A stretch of 38,946 nucleotides of DNA. Origin: Desulfobulbaceae bacterium. Its GTDB lineage: Bacteria > Desulfobacterota > Desulfobulbia > Desulfobulbales > Desulfobulbaceae. The notes beneath the pieces were generated by a model. It saw nothing but the letters and a program-made list of their open reading frames with translations, was not told the DNA's origin and did no database searches. Shown in pieces: positions 15,843-28,491 of the stretch; the stretch's first letter is position 1, and the number at the start of each line of letters is the position of its first letter. The DNA lies in contig JAABPV010000025.1 in the NCBI GenBank assembly GCA_011391865.1, positions 1 to 38,946 of the forward strand. The letters run 5' to 3'. The position numbers were made by a program, and so were the translations under genes.

Positions 15843-15871
15843 ATAATATCTGGTTTTGCAGCGAATGTGAA
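15843..15871 (-). promoter_or_regulatory. promoter of the rpoZ-dnaJ-moaC run
   Basis: On the minus strand TTCACA (15871-15866) and TATTAT (15848-15843) are 17 bp apart; each box has one mismatch to the sigma-70 consensus. Transcription would start near 15836, about 37 nt before the rpoZ ATG, and include a CAGGGT/ACCCTG hairpin (15816-15838). Confidence 0.55.
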
Positions 15872-15881
15872 ATCGAAAAAA

Positions 15882-17267
<1,386 letters not shown>

Positions 17268-17269
17268 TC

Positions 17270-17298
17270 AATATAGCCGAGAGAACGAAAAAAGTCAA
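17270..17298 (-). promoter_or_regulatory. promoter of purA
   Basis: On the minus strand TTGACT (17298-17293) and TATATT (17275-17270) are exactly 17 bp apart, close to the sigma-70 consensus. The leader to the purA GTG would be about 75 nt. Confidence 0.7.
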
Positions 17299-17450
17299 AT
17301 TGAGCGCGTGTTTTTTGCGACAGGCCAGCAAGATTGCTTTGCTCCGGGCTTGCGGTGCCCTGTGTTCTGTGTTATGAAAAGCTATGTTCCGGCATCGGCA
17401 GGACAATGCCATTGCCGCCGCCTCGCCAGTCATCACCAAAGGAGGGAATT

Positions 17451-18605
17451 ATGAAACTGCGCGCCGTTCTTGCGGCCTGCCTGCTACTTTGCGCGGCAGA
17501 ACCGCAGGCCCATGAGATTCATCTGAAAAATGGCAAAATCATCGAGACGGAAACGGTCTGGCGGCAAGGGGATGCCGTGCTGTATGAAAAATACGGCGGC
17601 ACCATCACCCTCCCTGCACATCAAGTGCAGGAAATCAGCTACGCCAAGAATCAGAAAGCCGTGGAAACGCCGACAGCGAGCAGCAATCTGGCGGGCCAGC
17701 TCCGTGAACGTCTTCAGCCAAAAACTCCACTGGAGGAGGCAAGCCTGCGCACTTTGGCGGTGAAAACCGTGGTCGGTTTCGGCTCCGGTTTTTTCATCAG
17801 CGAGAACGGGCTAATTGTCACCAACAAGCATGTGGTGCGGGGCAGCGAGGAGGACACTGCCCAGATTCGCAAGCAAATTGATCAGTTCAGCGATGAGATT
17901 GGCGAATACGGACGGCAGCTCGGCCAGCTGCGGAAGAGCATCGATCAGCGGCAGAGCGATATCAGGCGGCACAGGGAAATTTTGCGCGAGGCCGAGATGA
18001 GCGGGCGGGCCGACGAACGGCAGCTCGCCTTGCGCAAGAAAGAGCTGGACGCATTTGAAGCCTCGTTGGCGGCGGATGAAAAAAGATATCGCGAGGCGCA
18101 GCGGGATTATGACAGCGTCAAAGGCAATGCGGACAGACAGGCCGAGCAGTTCCGGGACGGCCAGCGGCAGCTTGCCCGGCAGGATTCGTTTGAGGTCATT
18201 CTGGCGGATCAGACCAAGCTACACGCCAAGCTCTGCGCAATCAGCCCGGAGCATGATTTAGCTCTGCTGCAAATCGAAGATGCCGCCACGCCGCGCCTTG
18301 AGCCGGTCAAACGGGACAGCCTGACGCTGGGGCAGCAGGTCTACGCCTTGGGCAGCCCGGCGGATCTCAGCCTGCAAAACACTGTGACATCCGGGGTGCT
18401 GTCCGGCTTCCGGGCCAATTTCATCCAGACCAACGCCCAGATTTATCCGGGCAACAGCGGCGGCCCGCTGATCGATGAGCAGGGCCGCGTGATCGGGGTC
18501 AACACGATGAAGGAGCTGACCAGAAAATTCGAAGGACTGGGCTTCGCCATCCCGATAGAGACAGTTTTCGCTGAATTCAAAGAACACCTGCCGGAGTCTG
18601 ATTGA
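17451..18605 (+). CDS. secreted trypsin-like (HtrA-type) serine protease with coiled-coil insertion
   Basis: The 384-residue protein has a signal peptide (residues 1-20, ending PQA|HE), a small beta-rich segment (about 21-66), and a trypsin-like domain with His127 (TNKHVV), Asp269 (EHDLALL) and Ser336 (GNSGGPL). Between His and Asp lies an unusually long charged helical stretch, about residues 133-245, rich in Arg, Glu and Gln and probably a coiled coil. There is no PDZ domain. It likely acts in the periplasm on misfolded or specific substrates; the insertion could mediate oligomer or substrate contacts. The ATG at 17451 follows AGGAGG by 5 nt. It faces the membrane coiled-coil gene with only 3 bp between stop codons. 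Confidence 0.85.
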   Translation: MKLRAVLAACLLLCAAEPQAHEIHLKNGKIIETETVWRQGDAVLYEKYGGTITLPAHQVQEISYAKNQKAVETPTASSNLAGQLRERLQPKTPLEEASLRTLAVKTVVGFGSGFFISENGLIVTNKHVVRGSEEDTAQIRKQIDQFSDEIGEYGRQLGQLRKSIDQRQSDIRRHREILREAEMSGRADERQLALRKKELDAFEASLAADEKRYREAQRDYDSVKGNADRQAEQFRDGQRQLARQDSFEVILADQTKLHAKLCAISPEHDLALLQIEDAATPRLEPVKRDSLTLGQQVYALGSPADLSLQNTVTSGVLSGFRANFIQTNAQIYPGNSGGPLIDEQGRVIGVNTMKELTRKFEGLGFAIPIETVFAEFKEHLPESD

Positions 18606-18608
18606 AAA

Positions 18609-19265
18609 TCATTGCCGACGCTCCAGCAACGGCAGTCCGGCGGGCAAGGCTTCCTGATCATCAAGCGATTCCAGAAAAGCCTGATACTCCTCGCCGTCGA
18701 GGATGTCTTTCAGACGGAGCTTTAGCCGCTCCCGGCTCTCCTCCAGCAGGCGGAGCATATCCTCAGGGCTGGGCGGCGGAGCGTCCGGGGCGGCGGGAAA
18801 GGTTTTCTGCATCAGATCCAATTCCGCCTTGTAGGCCGCTTCCACGTCAGCTTTTTTTTTCGGCTCAAGACCGCTCATCCAGTCCTGCACGCGGACATGC
18901 TCCGGCTGCGCCTGCCTGCGGGCCTGAGCCAGCAAGGCCTTCTCCTTCAGCAGCGCGTCCGCCGTCTGCCGGACATCCTGCTCCCGCGCCTCCAGCATTT
19001 CGATCCGCCGCGACAGCGCAGCGAGCGCGTCTTCATTCTCCGGCAGCGCGGCCTGAACCGCAGCGGCGGCAGGTCGCCTGCCGCCGGTCTCCCGCACCTG
19101 CCGCTCCAGTTCGTCCAACCGCTGATGCAGCCGCGCTGTTTCAGCAGCCAACCGCTCTTGAACATCGTTCAGTCCACCGCCCTGCTGGTCGGCGAAATAT
19201 TGTCCTGACAGCCAAGCCAGCAGGACAAGGACGGCAGACTGGAGGATGAAAATTTTCCAAGACAT
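18609..19265 (-). CDS. membrane-anchored coiled-coil protein of unknown function
   Basis: The 218-residue protein has one N-terminal hydrophobic segment (about residues 4-24, FILQSAVLVLLAWLSG) and then almost only charged helix with heptad-like spacing (about 32-135 and 165-205), broken by a Pro-rich stretch (PDAPPPSPED). It would be a single-pass inner-membrane protein with a periplasmic coiled coil. I recognise no family. It begins 11 bp after the fabL stop, so it is probably co-transcribed with DUF362 and fabL, and converges on the coiled-coil protease gene. Confidence 0.7.
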   Translation of the reverse strand: MSWKIFILQSAVLVLLAWLSGQYFADQQGGGLNDVQERLAAETARLHQRLDELERQVRETGGRRPAAAAVQAALPENEDALAALSRRIEMLEAREQDVRQTADALLKEKALLAQARRQAQPEHVRVQDWMSGLEPKKKADVEAAYKAELDLMQKTFPAAPDAPPPSPEDMLRLLEESRERLKLRLKDILDGEEYQAFLESLDDQEALPAGLPLLERRQ

Positions 19266-19276
19266 GCCGGAGCTTG

Positions 19277-20029
19277 TCAGCCGCAGACGGCGTAGCCGCC
19301 GTCAACCACCAGCACTTGGCCGTGGATCATGGCCGCGCCGGGGCCGCAGAGGAAGAGGGCCAGATCCGCCACATCTTCCGGGGTCGTCAGACGGCCCAAA
19401 GGGGTGCGCTCAAGGGACTGTGAGATGATCTCGTCGCGGTTGGGGAATTTTTTCAGCGCGTCAGTGTCCACCACGCCCGCGCTGATGGTGTTGACAGTGA
19501 TGCCTCTTGGGCCAAGCTCAACAGCCAGATGACGCACCAGCGACTCCAAAGCCGCCTTGGAGGCTCCGACCACGGTGTAATTGGGCACTGCCCGCACCGC
19601 GCCGAGGCTGGAGATGGCCAGCACCCGCCCGCCTGCTGACATCAGCGGCGCCGCCTGCTGGGTCAGGGTGAGCATGGCCCGCGCATTGATGTCCATCGCC
19701 CAGTCCCAATGCCGCTGCGTCAGCTCCATCGCCGGCTTGAGCACGCCGGAGGCCGCGTTCGAGACCAGAATGTCCAGCCGCTGAAACTGCGCCCGGATTT
19801 CCTCAAACATCGCCCGCACATCCTTTTCCTCGGCCACGTTGGCCTTGATCACCAGACAGCGCACGCCGTGCCGCTCAACAGCCTTTGCCGTCTCCTCGGC
19901 ATCGCTGCGGTGACGGACGTAATTCACCACTATGTCCGCGCCGTGCTCGGCCAGACGCAGGGCTATGGCCCGCCCTATGCCGCGTGATCCTCCGGTAACC
20001 AAAGCCGCTTTTCCCCGCAGATCAAACAT
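19277..20029 (-). CDS. fabL: enoyl-[ACP] reductase III (FabL-type SDR)
   Basis: The 250-residue short-chain dehydrogenase has the N-terminal GGSRGIG cofactor loop, NAASG in strand 4, and an active site YTVVGASK. The Tyr-x6-Lys spacing, rather than the Tyr-x3-Lys of FabG, and the segments SNAASGVLKPAMEL and HWDWAMDINA point to FabL, the NADPH-dependent enoyl-ACP reductase of fatty acid elongation. It lies between a DUF362 gene and a membrane coiled-coil gene, all on minus. Confidence 0.88.
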   Translation of the reverse strand: MFDLRGKAALVTGGSRGIGRAIALRLAEHGADIVVNYVRHRSDAEETAKAVERHGVRCLVIKANVAEEKDVRAMFEEIRAQFQRLDILVSNAASGVLKPAMELTQRHWDWAMDINARAMLTLTQQAAPLMSAGGRVLAISSLGAVRAVPNYTVVGASKAALESLVRHLAVELGPRGITVNTISAGVVDTDALKKFPNRDEIISQSLERTPLGRLTTPEDVADLALFLCGPGAAMIHGQVLVVDGGYAVCG

Positions 20030-20151
20030 CCCTCATCTCCTGTCAAAATCTTTCACTCTGCTGTCAGCCGGCCAGACCGGAGCAGCGCGCTTCAAGGACT
20101 GTCGCTGCCGCTGAATGTACCTTGCGCGGCCTTTCTTTGCAAGGGCAAGGT

Positions 20152-21093
20152 TCACTGGCGGGCCGCCTGCCGTTGAAGCCGCAGCCGGTGCGCCGTGCTT
20201 TTAAAAAAACGGAACAGGCTGAAGCGGATGGGATTCAGCTGCTCTGGCACAAGAAAGCCCTTGACCTCAAGTTCCTCCGGTCGCAGCAGGGGAAAAGAAA
20301 GCTGCGACAGCTCGGCTCCGTTCAAGCCCGCCCGGCGGCAGACGGCCATGACCGGGCTTTGCTCAGGGGGAAGGCCGAGAACGCGGTGCAGCACTGCGTC
20401 AGCCGCGACCGGATTCATTGAGGCGGCGACAAGTCCGAGCGGAAACGGCTCGCCCCAGATCGGTCCGGTCTGATGCATGGCGACAACGCCGTCGACAAGG
20501 GTCAAAGAAGGCGGCAGAGCCAGCGGAATCTGCGCCAGCCGCCCACAGAAGCCGCCTTGCGGGCCGCCGTGGAGCATGTGCCACCACGGCTTACGCAGCC
20601 CGGTCAGGCAGCCGAAATAATTTTTCACCGCCAGCGTGATGCGGGTCTGGGCGTGCGCCTTGACTCTGGGCAGATTCACCAGCAGGTCGCAGTCAAGGGC
20701 CGCAGCAGCCAGCACAGCCGAGCCGCCGCCAGGCAGCCGCACCCTGCGTCCTTGTTTGAAATCAGCAGCCCGCACGCCGAGCGCGGCCAGCTCCTTGGTG
20801 ATGCCCATGACCCGCAGCACCATCTCGCCGGTGCCGAAGGCGGGCGAATCGCCAATGCTGACCCGCGCTCCGCGCTCCAGCAGCCAGCGGGCAGCGGCGA
20901 GGATGAACGCCCCTTCCGTACACGACAGCAGACTGTTTTTGGCCGCGATCAGGTTCGGCTTGAGCAGCACCTCAGTCGAACGCAGGCCGGGCAGCTCAAT
21001 TGCCGCCAGCACTTGCGCAAGGCCCTCGTCCAGCAGCGGCTGCTCATAGCTTGGGCAGCGAGTCAGAGCGACGGCGGTTGAGTCAAGACGCAT
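20152..21093 (-). CDS. DUF362-domain protein
   Basis: The roughly 313-residue protein matches DUF362: LLKPNLIAAK near the N-terminus, CDLLVNLPRVKAHAQTRITL and VKNYFGCLTG in the centre, and a DGVVAMHQTGP segment. It has no 2x4Fe-4S ferredoxin domain, which many DUF362 proteins carry at the C-terminus. Function is unknown. The start could be ATG 21093 or GTG 21102; neither has a clear Shine-Dalgarno. It precedes fabL by 122 bp and is separated from ftsH by a terminator. Confidence 0.8.
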   Translation of the reverse strand: MRLDSTAVALTRCPSYEQPLLDEGLAQVLAAIELPGLRSTEVLLKPNLIAAKNSLLSCTEGAFILAAARWLLERGARVSIGDSPAFGTGEMVLRVMGITKELAALGVRAADFKQGRRVRLPGGGSAVLAAAALDCDLLVNLPRVKAHAQTRITLAVKNYFGCLTGLRKPWWHMLHGGPQGGFCGRLAQIPLALPPSLTLVDGVVAMHQTGPIWGEPFPLGLVAASMNPVAADAVLHRVLGLPPEQSPVMAVCRRAGLNGAELSQLSFPLLRPEELEVKGFLVPEQLNPIRFSLFRFFKSTAHRLRLQRQAARQ

Positions 21094-21126
21094 GATATGC
21101 ACAGCGCAACAATTTGTTCCATCGCC

Positions 21127-21157
21127 AAAAAGAAAGGCGCAGGATCAACCCTGCGCC
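21127..21157 (-). terminator. Rho-independent terminator of ftsH
   Basis: On the minus strand GGCGCAGG/CCTGCGCC forms a perfect 8-bp stem with a 6-nt loop, followed by TTTCTTTTT. It lies 26 bp after the ftsH stop. Confidence 0.85.
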
Positions 21158-21183
21158 CCGCGTCCTGCCGCTGAAAAATCGGC

Positions 21184-23013
21184 TCAGGCCGCAGCTGGCT
21201 CAGGCCGCAGCGCACCGATGATCCGGTCGATGTCCTCCAGCGTGATCGTCTCCTTCTCCAGCAGCTCGCTGGCCACCGCTTCGAGGATGTCCTTGTTGTC
21301 GCGCAGCAGCTGTTCAGTGTCCGCAGCGGCGGCAAGGATCATCTCTTTCACCACCTCGTCAATGCGGCGGGCGGTGTCCTCGCTGTAGTCGCGGTGCTGG
21401 GCGATTTCGCGGCCAAGAAATATCTGCTCCTCCTTCTTGCCGTAAGCCAGCGGCCCCAGCTCCTCGCTCATGCCCCACTCGCAGACCATCTTGCGAGCCA
21501 AGTCGCTGGCGCGCTCAATGTCGTTGCCGGAGCCGGTGGTGATCTCGCCGAAGATGACCTTTTCGGCAGTCCAGCCGCCGTAGAGGATGCGCAGCGTATC
21601 GAGCAGAAACTGCTTGGAATGCGTGTACTTCTCATCCGTGGGCAGCTGCATGGTCAGACCTAACGCCCGGCCACGCGGAATGATCGTCACCTTGTGGATG
21701 GGATCGGTGCCGGGCAGCAGGCGGGCGACAATGGCGTGGCCTGCCTCGTGGTAGGCGGTGATCTTTTTCTCGCGCTCGGAAATGATCATTGATTTCCGCT
21801 CAGCACCCATCATCACCTTGTCCTTGGCCTTTTCCAGCAGCTCGTCGGTGATTTCCTCCGCGCCCTGCCGGGCCGCCATCAGGGCCGCCTCGTTGACCAA
21901 GTTTTCCAAATCCGCGCCGGAAAAGCCGGGGGTGCCGCGCGCGATCACCTCCATGTCCACCGAGGCGGCCATTTTGGTCTTTTTGGCGTAGATGTCCAAG
22001 ATCATCTGGCGGCCCTTGATGTCCGGGATCGGCACCACCACTTGGCGGTCGAAACGGCCTGGGCGGAGCAGGGCCGGATCAAGCACGTCAGGCCGGTTGG
22101 TGGCGGCGATGATGATCACTCCGTCGTTGGCGTTGAAGCCGTCCATCTCCACCAGCAGCTGGTTGAGGGTCTGCTCGCGCTCGTCATGACCGCCGCCCAA
22201 ACCTGCGCCGCGATGCCGCCCGACTGCGTCGATCTCATCAATGAAGATGATGCAGGGCGCGTTCTTCATGCCCTGCGTGAACAAATCGCGCACCCGCGAC
22301 GCGCCCACGCCGACAAACATCTCGACGAAATCCGAGCCGGAGATGGAGAAGAACGGCACCCCAGCCTCTCCCGCGATGGCCCTGGCCAAAAGGGTCTTGC
22401 CTGTGCCGGGCGAGCCGGCCAAAAGCACGCCCTTGGGAATGCGCCCGCCGAGCTTGGTGAATTTTTCCGGATCTTTGAGGAAGTCAATGATCTCCTCCAG
22501 CTCGGCCTTGGCCTCGTCAATGCCGGCCACGTCCTTGAAGGTGACTTTTGACTCGCCTTCCTCCTGCATCCGCGCCCTAGTCCTGCCGAAACTGAGCGGG
22601 CCGCCTTTGCCGCCCATCTGCATCTGGCGCATGAAGAAAACCCACACGCCGATCAGCAGCAGCATCGGGAACCAGGAGATGAAGATCGAGAGCCAGAGCG
22701 ACTCCCGGTCTGGCTCCTTCACGGTGATGTCCACGCCGGATTTGCGCAGCAGGGGCATCAGCTCCGAGTCGCGGGGAGTCATGGTGACAAAGGGGCGGCC
22801 ATCGACAGTGGTGCCGACCAGCTTGTCGCCCTTGACCATGACCCGGTTGATCGCCCCGCTTTCGACATTGAGCAGAAACTGGCTGTAGCCCATGTCAACG
22901 CTGCTGCCGACACTTTGCCTATCCGGCTCGGTGCCGAGCAGCTTGACCAGAACGACCGCCGTCAGGCCGATCACTAGCCACATGCTCAGATTTTTATAGA
23001 AGTTGTTGTTCAT
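21184..23013 (-). CDS. ftsH: ATP-dependent zinc metalloprotease FtsH
   Basis: The 609-residue membrane AAA+ protease has two N-terminal transmembrane segments (about residues 10-26 and 105-127) around a periplasmic domain. The AAA domain follows with Walker A GSPGTGKT (the usual form is GPPGTGKT), Walker [14 protein letters not shown] and the SRH region [17 protein letters not shown]. The zinc site is HEAGH. It degrades membrane and regulatory proteins. The C-terminus is of normal length. It follows carB by 68 bp on the same strand. Confidence 0.97.
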   Translation of the reverse strand: MNNNFYKNLSMWLVIGLTAVVLVKLLGTEPDRQSVGSSVDMGYSQFLLNVESGAINRVMVKGDKLVGTTVDGRPFVTMTPRDSELMPLLRKSGVDITVKEPDRESLWLSIFISWFPMLLLIGVWVFFMRQMQMGGKGGPLSFGRTRARMQEEGESKVTFKDVAGIDEAKAELEEIIDFLKDPEKFTKLGGRIPKGVLLAGSPGTGKTLLARAIAGEAGVPFFSISGSDFVEMFVGVGASRVRDLFTQGMKNAPCIIFIDEIDAVGRHRGAGLGGGHDEREQTLNQLLVEMDGFNANDGVIIIAATNRPDVLDPALLRPGRFDRQVVVPIPDIKGRQMILDIYAKKTKMAASVDMEVIARGTPGFSGADLENLVNEAALMAARQGAEEITDELLEKAKDKVMMGAERKSMIISEREKKITAYHEAGHAIVARLLPGTDPIHKVTIIPRGRALGLTMQLPTDEKYTHSKQFLLDTLRILYGGWTAEKVIFGEITTGSGNDIERASDLARKMVCEWGMSEELGPLAYGKKEEQIFLGREIAQHRDYSEDTARRIDEVVKEMILAAAADTEQLLRDNKDILEAVASELLEKETITLEDIDRIIGALRPEPAAA

Positions 23014-23081
23014 TCAGCTGCGAAGGGATTAGGTTGAGGCTTGCTTTCCGCCTTCAGGGCAAGATATGACCTCGCAGGCCC

Positions 23082-26306
<3,225 letters not shown>

Positions 26307-26339
26307 GGCGAACTGTGCGAAAATATTTAAGCTGACAGG

Positions 26340-26654
26340 CAGCGGTCCTTCTTAAAGAGAGAATGTTCTTTTGCTGGCTGCGAACAGCGCATTCCGGGCA
26401 AAAAATGTCTCATTCCCTGCTGGAAATGGCCCGTTTGACACTGGCAATGCCTTATTGCCAACAAGGAATGGCGCATTTCCACGTGCGAATGAGGCATTCC
26501 TTTTTGGCAACGCCTCATTCCTTGCTGCGAATGCCGCATTGCCAACTGGCAACGTCGCATTGCCAAGCGGGAATGGCCTGTTTCCAGCTGGCAGCGAGGC
26601 ATTTCCAGCGTCAAATGCGGCATTTCCAGCCGGGAACGCCTCATCGCCGCTGCT
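26340..26654. repeat. 21-bp tandem repeat array 3 (between carA and carB)
   Basis: Fifteen 21-bp units in exact register (starts 26340, 26361, 26382, and so on every 21 bp to 26634). Conserved blocks are GAATG, then GCATTtCC, then CCAnCTGG. Each unit has two dyad centres half a period apart: one inside GGAATGnnGCATTCC and one at CAGCTG. Because of this symmetry both strands have stop-free frames that encode similar heptapeptide repeats of the type G-N-A-x-F-P-x. No Shine-Dalgarno precedes those frames, so I do not call them genes. The array runs from the carA stop to about 33 bp before the carB ATG. Confidence 0.88.
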
Positions 26655-27762
26655 ATCTGCGCCCTTCCATCAGGCCGATGAAGCGGTCGAAGAGGTAAAC
26701 GGCATCGTGCGGGCCAGGCGCGTGTTCGGGGTGATACTGCACGGAAAAGGCGGGGTATTCTTTGTGCCGCATCCCCTCAAGGCTGCCGTCGTTGAGGTTG
26801 ATGTGCGTGACTTCGACGCTGGCGGGCAGGCTTTGCGGATCAACACAGAAGCCGTGGTTCTGCGAGGTGATCTCCACCTTGCCGGTCTGCAAGTCCTTCA
26901 CCGGCTGATTGCCGCCGCGATGGCCGAACTTCAGCTTGAAGGTGCTGCCGCCATAGGCCAAGCCGAGCATTTGGTGGCCAAGGCAGATGCCGAAAATCGG
27001 CTTCTTGCCGAGCAGAGCGCGGATGTTCTCGACCACGCCTGCCACGCCCGCCGGGTCGCCGGGGCCGTTGGAGAGGAACACACCGTCCGGGTTGAGGGCG
27101 AGCACGTCGGCAGCCGATGTCTTCGCAGGCACGACCAAGACGCTGCATCCCTTCTCAGTCAGAATGCGGAGCTGGTTGTATTTGATGCCGAAGTCATAAG
27201 CCACAACCTTGAACTTGCCGCCCGCCGGGAAGGCTTTGCTTTCGACCGGGCCGTTTGCGCTCCAAGCGTAGGGCTTGGCCGCTGTCACGCCCGCCACCAT
27301 GTCCTGGCCGACCAAGCCCGCCCAGTTCTTCGCCTTTTCCACCAGCGAAGCCTCATTCAGGTCTTCGGTGGAGATGACCGCCTTCATCGCTCCGCGCTTG
27401 CGGATGATCCGGGTCAGCATCCGGGTGTCGAAGCCCTCGATGCCGAGCACGCCGAACTTGCAGAGGAAGTCGGCCAGCGTGCCACTGGCGCGGTGGTTGC
27501 TCGGCACGGCCTGATATTCGCGCATCAGGAAGGCGCGGGGATGCGCGGCGGCGGATTCCATGTCCTCCGGGTTGATGCCGTAGTTGCCGATCAGCGGATA
27601 GGTCATCGTCACCATCTGGCCGGTGTAGGAGGGGTCGGTCAGAATTTCCTGATAGCCGCTCATGCTGGTGTTGAACACGATTTCCCCGGCTGCCTCGCCC
27701 GCCCCGGTGAAGGAGCGTGCAGGCAGCACAGTGCCGTCTTCAAGCGCGATTAGTGCTTTCAT
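26653..27762 (-). CDS. carA: carbamoyl-phosphate synthase small subunit
   Basis: The 369-residue CarA has the N-terminal small-subunit domain (ALIALEDGTVLPARSF, TSMSGYQEILTDPSY) and a class I glutamine amidotransferase domain with the Cys nucleophile in FGICLGHQMLG and the His-Glu pair in QYHPEHAPGP. It hydrolyses glutamine and channels ammonia to CarB. It starts 24 bp after the putative antitoxin gene. Its stop codon is at the edge of repeat array 3. Confidence 0.97.
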   Translation of the reverse strand: MKALIALEDGTVLPARSFTGAGEAAGEIVFNTSMSGYQEILTDPSYTGQMVTMTYPLIGNYGINPEDMESAAAHPRAFLMREYQAVPSNHRASGTLADFLCKFGVLGIEGFDTRMLTRIIRKRGAMKAVISTEDLNEASLVEKAKNWAGLVGQDMVAGVTAAKPYAWSANGPVESKAFPAGGKFKVVAYDFGIKYNQLRILTEKGCSVLVVPAKTSAADVLALNPDGVFLSNGPGDPAGVAGVVENIRALLGKKPIFGICLGHQMLGLAYGGSTFKLKFGHRGGNQPVKDLQTGKVEITSQNHGFCVDPQSLPASVEVTHINLNDGSLEGMRHKEYPAFSVQYHPEHAPGPHDAVYLFDRFIGLMEGRR

Positions 27763-27785
27763 ATAAATTGTTTTTCAGATTGAGA

Positions 27786-28019
27786 TCACCCGCTGTTGCG
27801 CTGCAAAGCAAAATGGCGCGGCGCAGTGTCAGTCGGATGCGATGATTTGTCAGCGGAGGGGGGATGAATTGGAGGCGCAACAACGTGACAGCCGGATTGA
27901 ATATGTTCTGCTTCTGACTTCTTCAAGTCTTCATAAATTGCCCGCAAGTCATAATTGAATTTAGCCGCGTGCGCTTCCCGGTTTTTCCTGACTTCTTGAA
28001 GAATTTCATCAGTCGGCAT
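27786..28019 (-). CDS. small putative antitoxin partner of the PIN toxin
   Basis: The 77-residue protein starts MPTDEILQEVRKNREAHAAK and continues FNYDLRAIYEDLKKSE. Short proteins of this type, with 'EEVR..REAHAAKFNYDL' signatures, often sit next to PIN-domain toxins. The C-terminal 30 residues are Pro/His-rich and look disordered. Its start overlaps the PIN gene's end by 11 bp. I infer an antitoxin role from size and context only. Confidence 0.65.
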   Translation of the reverse strand: MPTDEILQEVRKNREAHAAKFNYDLRAIYEDLKKSEAEHIQSGCHVVAPPIHPPSADKSSHPTDTAPRHFALQRNSG

Positions 28020-28491
28020 GGTCTTCTCCTAACAGTTCTTCAGGGGTGCAGATGAAAGGAAGAAACAGGTCTATTTCGTTCAAGTATGAGGAGATATTTC
28101 TCTGGATTTCAGGATTCGCGATGTGTTTGCAATTCCATGTCAGCAGATAGTCCACCTTGTGCACGGTTGCAATGGCAATATGCAGGCCATCCTCCGCCGC
28201 TTTTGCTGGAATTATTCCTCGTCCCAGCAGCGCAGCGGTTATCTGAAAGGCTTCTTCGGTGATCAATAATAATGAAAAAGACTTGGCAATCTCCAAACGT
28301 TTCAGTGCTGCTTCGGGATCGCCAGCGGCGCATTCTCGCAATACAGCCTCTGAAACCAGCAAGTCATACGCAAATCGTTTTTCCCACCATGCCGCAGTGA
28401 TCTGCTGATGCGCGGCACCGATAATAGTTTTGCTTGGTCTTGCTGTCAGATAGCTGATGACAGAGGTTTCAAGATAAACTCTGCGCTTCAT
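28009..28491 (-). CDS. PIN-domain protein, VapC-like toxin family
   Basis: The 160-residue protein begins MKRRVYLETSVISYLTARPS, the hallmark of a common PIN group, and has DGLHIAIATVHKVDYLLTWN with an acidic residue in the metal site. VapC-type PIN proteins are Mg-dependent RNases of type II toxin-antitoxin systems. The first acidic residue is Glu8 where many VapC have Asp. Its ATG overlaps the waaA stop by 4 bp (ATGA) and the antitoxin follows it. Toxin first is the reverse of usual vapBC order. Confidence 0.82.
   Translation of the reverse strand: MKRRVYLETSVISYLTARPSKTIIGAAHQQITAAWWEKRFAYDLLVSEAVLRECAAGDPEAALKRLEIAKSFSLLLITEEAFQITAALLGRGIIPAKAAEDGLHIAIATVHKVDYLLTWNCKHIANPEIQRNISSYLNEIDLFLPFICTPEELLGEDHAD

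Noticed and set aside
21184-23013. FtsH Walker A serine (GSPGTGKT for GPPGTGKT) as a defect
   Set aside because: The substitution is outside the residues that contact phosphate, and all other AAA and zinc motifs are intact. It looks like a normal functional FtsH.
26327-26644. A 105-codon frame within array 3 encoding heptapeptide repeats, and a longer + frame running from the array through carA
   Set aside because: No ribosome site, and frames on both strands are equally open because of repeat symmetry. The long + frame is antisense to carA, which is certain.
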